From the NCBI RefSeq assembly GCF_004011505.1, contig NZ_SAUN01000001.1, positions 11,001,501-11,065,500 on the forward strand: a stretch of 64,000 bases of DNA, in the 5' to 3' direction. The DNA is from Nonomuraea polychroma (GTDB taxonomy: Bacteria > Actinomycetota > Actinomycetes > Streptosporangiales > Streptosporangiaceae). This document shows positions 61,225-64,000 of the stretch, in pieces. How positions within the stretch are numbered: position 1 is the stretch's first letter; the number at the start of each line of letters is the position of its first letter. The notes beneath the pieces were generated by a model. The model was not told the DNA's origin. It ran no database searches and saw nothing but the letters and a program-made list of their open reading frames with translations. The translations under genes were made by a program, and so were the position numbers.

Positions 61225-61550
61225 GCGATCAATCCTGCCTCTCTCGCCGCGCTCACCATGCGGGCCATCAGCTCGGCCTCGGCCCGCGCGGCCCGCTCGC
61301 CCTCCGGCGTCAGCTTGTAGTAGCGCCGCCTGGCGTCGTGCGGCGCGGCGGGGTCGGCGTCGTCGGACTCCTCGACCAGGCCGTCGGCCACCAGCCGGCT
61401 GATCGTCCGATAGAGCGTGCCGGGCCCCAGGCGCACGGCGCCGCCGCTGACCTCCTCGACGAACCGCATCACCGCGTAGCCGTGCCCAGCGCCGCCGGCC
61501 AGGGCGAGCAGCACGTAGAAGCCGGCGGCGGTGAGCATGATTGACACCAT
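61221..61550 (-). CDS. PadR-family transcriptional regulator
   Basis: A 109-residue winged-helix protein with the PadR core GHGYAVMRFVEEVSGGAVRL, then GPGTLYRTISRL. ATG 61550 is used; ATG 61538 is an alternative that drops four residues. Its stop overlaps the VOC gene start by 4 bp. A 27-bp dyad sits just upstream, between it and the divergent second VOC gene, and is the obvious binding site. Confidence 0.9.
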   Translation of the reverse strand: MVSIMLTAAGFYVLLALAGGAGHGYAVMRFVEEVSGGAVRLGPGTLYRTISRLVADGLVEESDDADPAAPHDARRRYYKLTPEGERAARAEAELMARMVSAAREAGLIA

Positions 61551-61560
61551 AGCATCGCGG

Positions 61561-61587
61561 TGGTTATATCCAACTCGGATACAACCA
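61561..61587. promoter_or_regulatory. 27-bp imperfect palindrome, candidate PadR operator
   Basis: The arms TGGTTATATCC and GGATACAACCA are inverted copies with one mismatch, separated by 5 bp (AACTC). The dyad lies between the divergent padR and VOC genes and 12 bp before the second VOC start, so a bound repressor would control both. Confidence 0.7.
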
Positions 61588-61599
61588 TGAGGAGGAGCA

Positions 61600-61968
61600 A
61601 TGTCGCTCGGCATCAGCCAGGTCACCATCTACGTCGAGGACCAGCAGCGGGCCGTCGACTTCTGGAGCGGCAAGGCGGGTTTCACCGTCACCAGAGACAT
61701 GCCGTACGGCGAGGACCGCTGGATCGAGGTCGAACCGCCCGCCGGTGGCACCCGGCTGGTCATCATCAAGGCCGACCCCAAGTGGCCCGCGCTGGTCAAG
61801 GACATGCCCAACTACGTGTTGTTCCAGGCGGACGACATCGTCAAGACGCACGAGGAGCTCGCCGCCCGCGGCGTGGAGTTCACGCAGGCGCCGAAGCAGG
61901 AGCCGTGGGGCTGGTCGGCGGTTTTCAAGGACGACGAGGGCAACCTGTTCCACCTCGGCCAGCGTTAG
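61600..61968 (+). CDS. Glyoxalase/VOC-family protein (second copy)
   Basis: A 122-residue protein. ISQVTIYVEDQQRAVDFWSG and GWSAVFKDDEGNLFHLGQR are typical VOC repeat ends. AGGAGGAGCA precedes the ATG. It is divergent from the padR-VOC operon across the 27-bp dyad, so both VOC proteins are probably under PadR control. Overlaps the convergent Sel1-repeat gene by 4 bp. Confidence 0.92.
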   Translation: MSLGISQVTIYVEDQQRAVDFWSGKAGFTVTRDMPYGEDRWIEVEPPAGGTRLVIIKADPKWPALVKDMPNYVLFQADDIVKTHEELAARGVEFTQAPKQEPWGWSAVFKDDEGNLFHLGQR

Positions 61969-63401
61969 CGCACGCCGAGCCGCTTCCGCAGGTCCCGGGC
62001 GGTGGCCAGGACGTGCTGGATCTCGCCGGGGCTCGGCCACGGCGCGCTGCCCGGACGTAGCAGGGTGCCGCGTACCGATGCCAGGTGCTCGATGGCGCTC
62101 AGGTGCACGCCGCTGCGCTGCACCAGCCACCCCACCACGTCGGAATGGTCGTGCAGCGGCCTGGTCACCACGTCCCAGGTGCCCAGGACCTCGGTCAAGG
62201 CCGCCACGTCCAGAGGGACGCCGTCCCTGCGGCCTGTGGCGGCGGCGGCCAGCTCGGCCCGCGCGGCCAGCTCGGGCTCGGCGGGGCCGGTCCAGGAGGG
62301 TGGCGGCGGGTCGGACAACCACTCCCGTGCCTCGCCCAGCTCGCCGGCCGCCGTCAACAGCCCGCCCAGCTCGAGTGCCGCCCCGTGGTGGCCGGCCTGC
62401 GCGGCCTGGCGGAACCAGTGCCGGCCGCCGGCCAGGTCGCCGAACTCGGCGATGAGCAGCAGGCCGTAGTTGAAGGCCGACTCGGCGTCCCCGCCGGCCG
62501 CCGCCCGGCCGAACCAGTGGCTGGCCGCCCCGCAGTCGCCCAGCTCCACGCAGACGAACCCGGCCATCCGCTGGTCCTCGATCCGGCCCGCGTTCGCGGC
62601 CTGCTCGAACCAGGCTCGTGCGGTCCTCAGGTCGCCCCTGGACAGCGCGATCCCGCCGAGCCAGGAGGCGGCGCCCGGGTGCTCGCTCTTGGCGGCCAGC
62701 CGGAAGTACGCCTCGGCGCCCTCGGGGTCGCGGCCGGCGTTCAGATAGAGGCCCATGCAGTACGCGGACTCGGCGTGGCCGGCCCTCGCGGCGTACTCCC
62801 ACCAGCGCACGGTCTCCTCGTCGTCGCCCGCCGCGTAGGCCAGGAAACCGAGGTCGTGCGCCGAGGCCGGGTCGCCGTCGACCGCCGCCCGGCGATACCA
62901 CTCGCGTGCCGCCCCGAGCTCGCCCGCGTCCTCGCACACCAGCGCCAGCCTGCGGGCCGCGGCCCTGGAACCGGCGAGGGCCGCGTTCTCGAACCACCTT
63001 CTGGCCGCCGCCACGTCGCCACGCTGCTCCAGCAGGAGCGTCGCCAGGTTGGTCGCGGCCTCGGCGTCGCCGGTCGCGGCGGCCGTCTCGTACCAGGTGA
63101 TCGCCGCGTCCAGGCTGCCGTGTTTCTCGTGCCAGACGCCCAGGTTGAAGGCGCTGTCGACGTTGCCGCCCAGGGCGGCCCGCTCCCACCAGTGTCGGGC
63201 GGCCACCTTGTCGCCGTGCTGCGCATAGAGCTTGCCGAGCCGGTGCGCGGCCTGCGGGTCGCCGGCTTGCGCGGCGGCCAGCAACTCGGGCTCGTCTCCC
63301 ACGCGGGGCGCCGGTATGGCAGGCGCCGCCACTTCTCCTTGCCAGGCCATGGCGACAGGGTGACATGTGATCGCGCGATCGCGGAGCGTAATCACCGACA
63401 A
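61965..63401 (-). CDS. Sel1/TPR-repeat protein
   Basis: Up to 478 residues. About nine Sel1-like repeats of 34-36 residues cover residues 40-350, each with an AxxLG and A..W(F/Y)..AA pattern (for example ARHWWERAALGGNVDSAFNL). The last 120 residues are not repetitive (begins RDGVPLDVAALTEVLGTWDV). Such proteins are scaffolds for protein partners. Start uncertain: TTG 63401, GTG 63395 or ATG 63350 all give the same domains. Confidence 0.82.
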   Translation of the reverse strand: MSVITLRDRAITCHPVAMAWQGEVAAPAIPAPRVGDEPELLAAAQAGDPQAAHRLGKLYAQHGDKVAARHWWERAALGGNVDSAFNLGVWHEKHGSLDAAITWYETAAATGDAEAATNLATLLLEQRGDVAAARRWFENAALAGSRAAARRLALVCEDAGELGAAREWYRRAAVDGDPASAHDLGFLAYAAGDDEETVRWWEYAARAGHAESAYCMGLYLNAGRDPEGAEAYFRLAAKSEHPGAASWLGGIALSRGDLRTARAWFEQAANAGRIEDQRMAGFVCVELGDCGAASHWFGRAAAGGDAESAFNYGLLLIAEFGDLAGGRHWFRQAAQAGHHGAALELGGLLTAAGELGEAREWLSDPPPPSWTGPAEPELAARAELAAAATGRRDGVPLDVAALTEVLGTWDVVTRPLHDHSDVVGWLVQRSGVHLSAIEHLASVRGTLLRPGSAPWPSPGEIQHVLATARDLRKRLGVR

Positions 63402-63410
63402 GATAAGGAA

Positions 63411-64000
63411 CTACGAGAAGTTGATGAAGCCCGCGTACATGCCCATCCCGCAGACGTAACGCAGCGTGCCGGGCGGCTGGGGCGGCAGCCGTACGGTGGC
63501 CGGCAGCACGACGTCGCGGCCGTCGATCACCACCGTGCCGGTGCACCCGCGGTCGGCCTGCTTGAAGACGATCTCGACCGGGACGCCCGCGGGGGCGGGC
63601 ACCGTGGCCGGACGGTAGCCGTCACGCGTCGCCCAGATGGTGACGGTCCGTGACACGGGACCGGTCGTCGCGGGTGGTGCGGTCTCGGGCAGCCAGCCGC
63701 CCAGTCTGAGCCCGGCGCCCACGGTCCAGAGCCCGGCGGCGATCGCCACGACCCCGGCCAGCCTGACGAGGCTGGTGCGAGAGATCCATCGCAATGCGTA
63801 GCCGAGCAGCGCGAACGCCGGGGTGGTCCCGACGACGAAGCCCGCCATGGCGGCGGCCCCCGCCAGCGGCGAGCCGCTGGAGATGGCGATCATCTCCATG
63901 CTCAGCGTGACGCCGCACGGCACGAGGATGGTGGCCGCGCCCAGCAGCGGGGCCTTGTAGCGGGAGATCTGGCCGTCGCGCGGCGCCGCGCAGTGCCGGC
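63411..64000 (-). CDS. TauE/SafE-like transporter with cupredoxin-like tail, partial
   Basis: The minus-strand frame stays open to the window edge, so the N-terminus is missing. What is seen: a membrane part with PLLGAATILVPCGVTLSMEM and GYALRWISRTSLVRLAGVVA, then a soluble tail (about 100 residues) with VKQADRGCTGTVV-like and GTLRYVCGMGMYAGF motifs, a CxMxM-type cupredoxin copper site. It resembles the SafE/UreH-domain transporters fused to a cupredoxin, which are linked to copper or heavy-metal export. Exact partner unknown. Confidence 0.72.
   Translation of the reverse strand, partial: RHCAAPRDGQISRYKAPLLGAATILVPCGVTLSMEMIAISSGSPLAGAAAMAGFVVGTTPAFALLGYALRWISRTSLVRLAGVVAIAAGLWTVGAGLRLGGWLPETAPPATTGPVSRTVTIWATRDGYRPATVPAPAGVPVEIVFKQADRGCTGTVVIDGRDVVLPATVRLPPQPPGTLRYVCGMGMYAGFINFS

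Noticed and set aside
61564..63546. 660-residue minus-strand frame covering the VOC and Sel1-repeat genes
   Set aside because: The Arg/Gly-rich product has no domain and overlaps two well-supported genes in other frames.

Overview
The window is high-GC actinobacterial DNA. Its gene content (SARP-type regulator, AftD/DprE/UbiA cell-wall genes, sterol catabolism genes, many TetR/LysR/PadR regulators, GTG starts and 4-bp ATGA/GTGA gene overlaps) suggests a filamentous actinomycete of the Streptosporangiaceae type (Nonomuraea-like) rather than a mycobacterium. The genus is an inference. No rRNA, tRNA, CRISPR array or intact insertion sequence was seen.

Layout. 1-11.3 kb: tail of a membrane-anchored protein, an AfsR/SARP-like regulator, a lipoprotein/OmpA-like pair, an HtrA-like lipoprotein protease, an acyl-CoA synthetase, a proline-rich membrane protein and a fused two-domain acyl-CoA dehydrogenase. 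11.3-17.0 kb: a polytopic membrane protein, then a lower-GC, gene-poor stretch with gene relics (the tail of a secreted protein, an IS4-like transposase, a possible LuxR/LAL regulator), a fulvocin-C-like bacteriocin precursor and a truncated sensor-kinase-like membrane protein. 17.06-26.9 kb: a glycan assembly cluster whose families match the Mycobacterium Rv0224c-Rv0228/Rv0236c set: GT-C-like membrane protein, a 43-residue DUF2613-like protein, GT2, GT4, AftD, acyltransferase and methyltransferase. 26.9-32.8 kb: a second accessory island with a transposase relic, a small lipoprotein and a very large secreted metalloprotease-like protein. 32.8-37.1 kb: DUF3068 membrane protein, a chimeric gene scar, then UbiA-DprE1-DprE2, which make decaprenyl-phosphoryl-arabinose, the donor AftD would use. 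37.1-45.4 kb: a sterol side-chain catabolism block (nitronate-monooxygenase-like, EchA19-like, acyl-CoA synthetase, DUF35 protein, Ltp4, Ltp3, FadD19). 45.4-51.2 kb: one 1,958-residue pseudotrypsin-STAND-TPR protein. 51.3-64 kb: LysE/LysR/cysteine-dioxygenase-like, hydrolase, flavin-binding, TetR, methyltransferase, Nudix, M20 peptidase, aminotransferase plus alanine dehydrogenase, two glyoxalase-like proteins with a PadR regulator, a Sel1-repeat protein and the tail of a TauE/SafE-type transporter.

How it fits together. DprE1/DprE2/UbiA make the lipid-linked arabinofuranose donor. AftD, the GT2/GT4 enzymes, the acyltransferase and the methyltransferase would build or decorate an arabinan-type surface glycan. 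KstR-like boxes (TnnAACnnGTTnnA) occur in both the glycan and the sterol blocks, suggesting shared or related TetR-family control. A chimeric scar between DUF3068 and ubiA shows that the sterol-type promoter and a DUF3068 copy have recombined here. The most unusual items are the DprE1 Cys-to-Ala change at the benzothiazinone target position, the chimeric scar, the degenerate-protease STAND giant, the bacteriocin precursor with an internal Tat signal and nearby perfect dyad, and the secreted metalloprotease/propeller protein with a paralogous relic 15-18 kb away.
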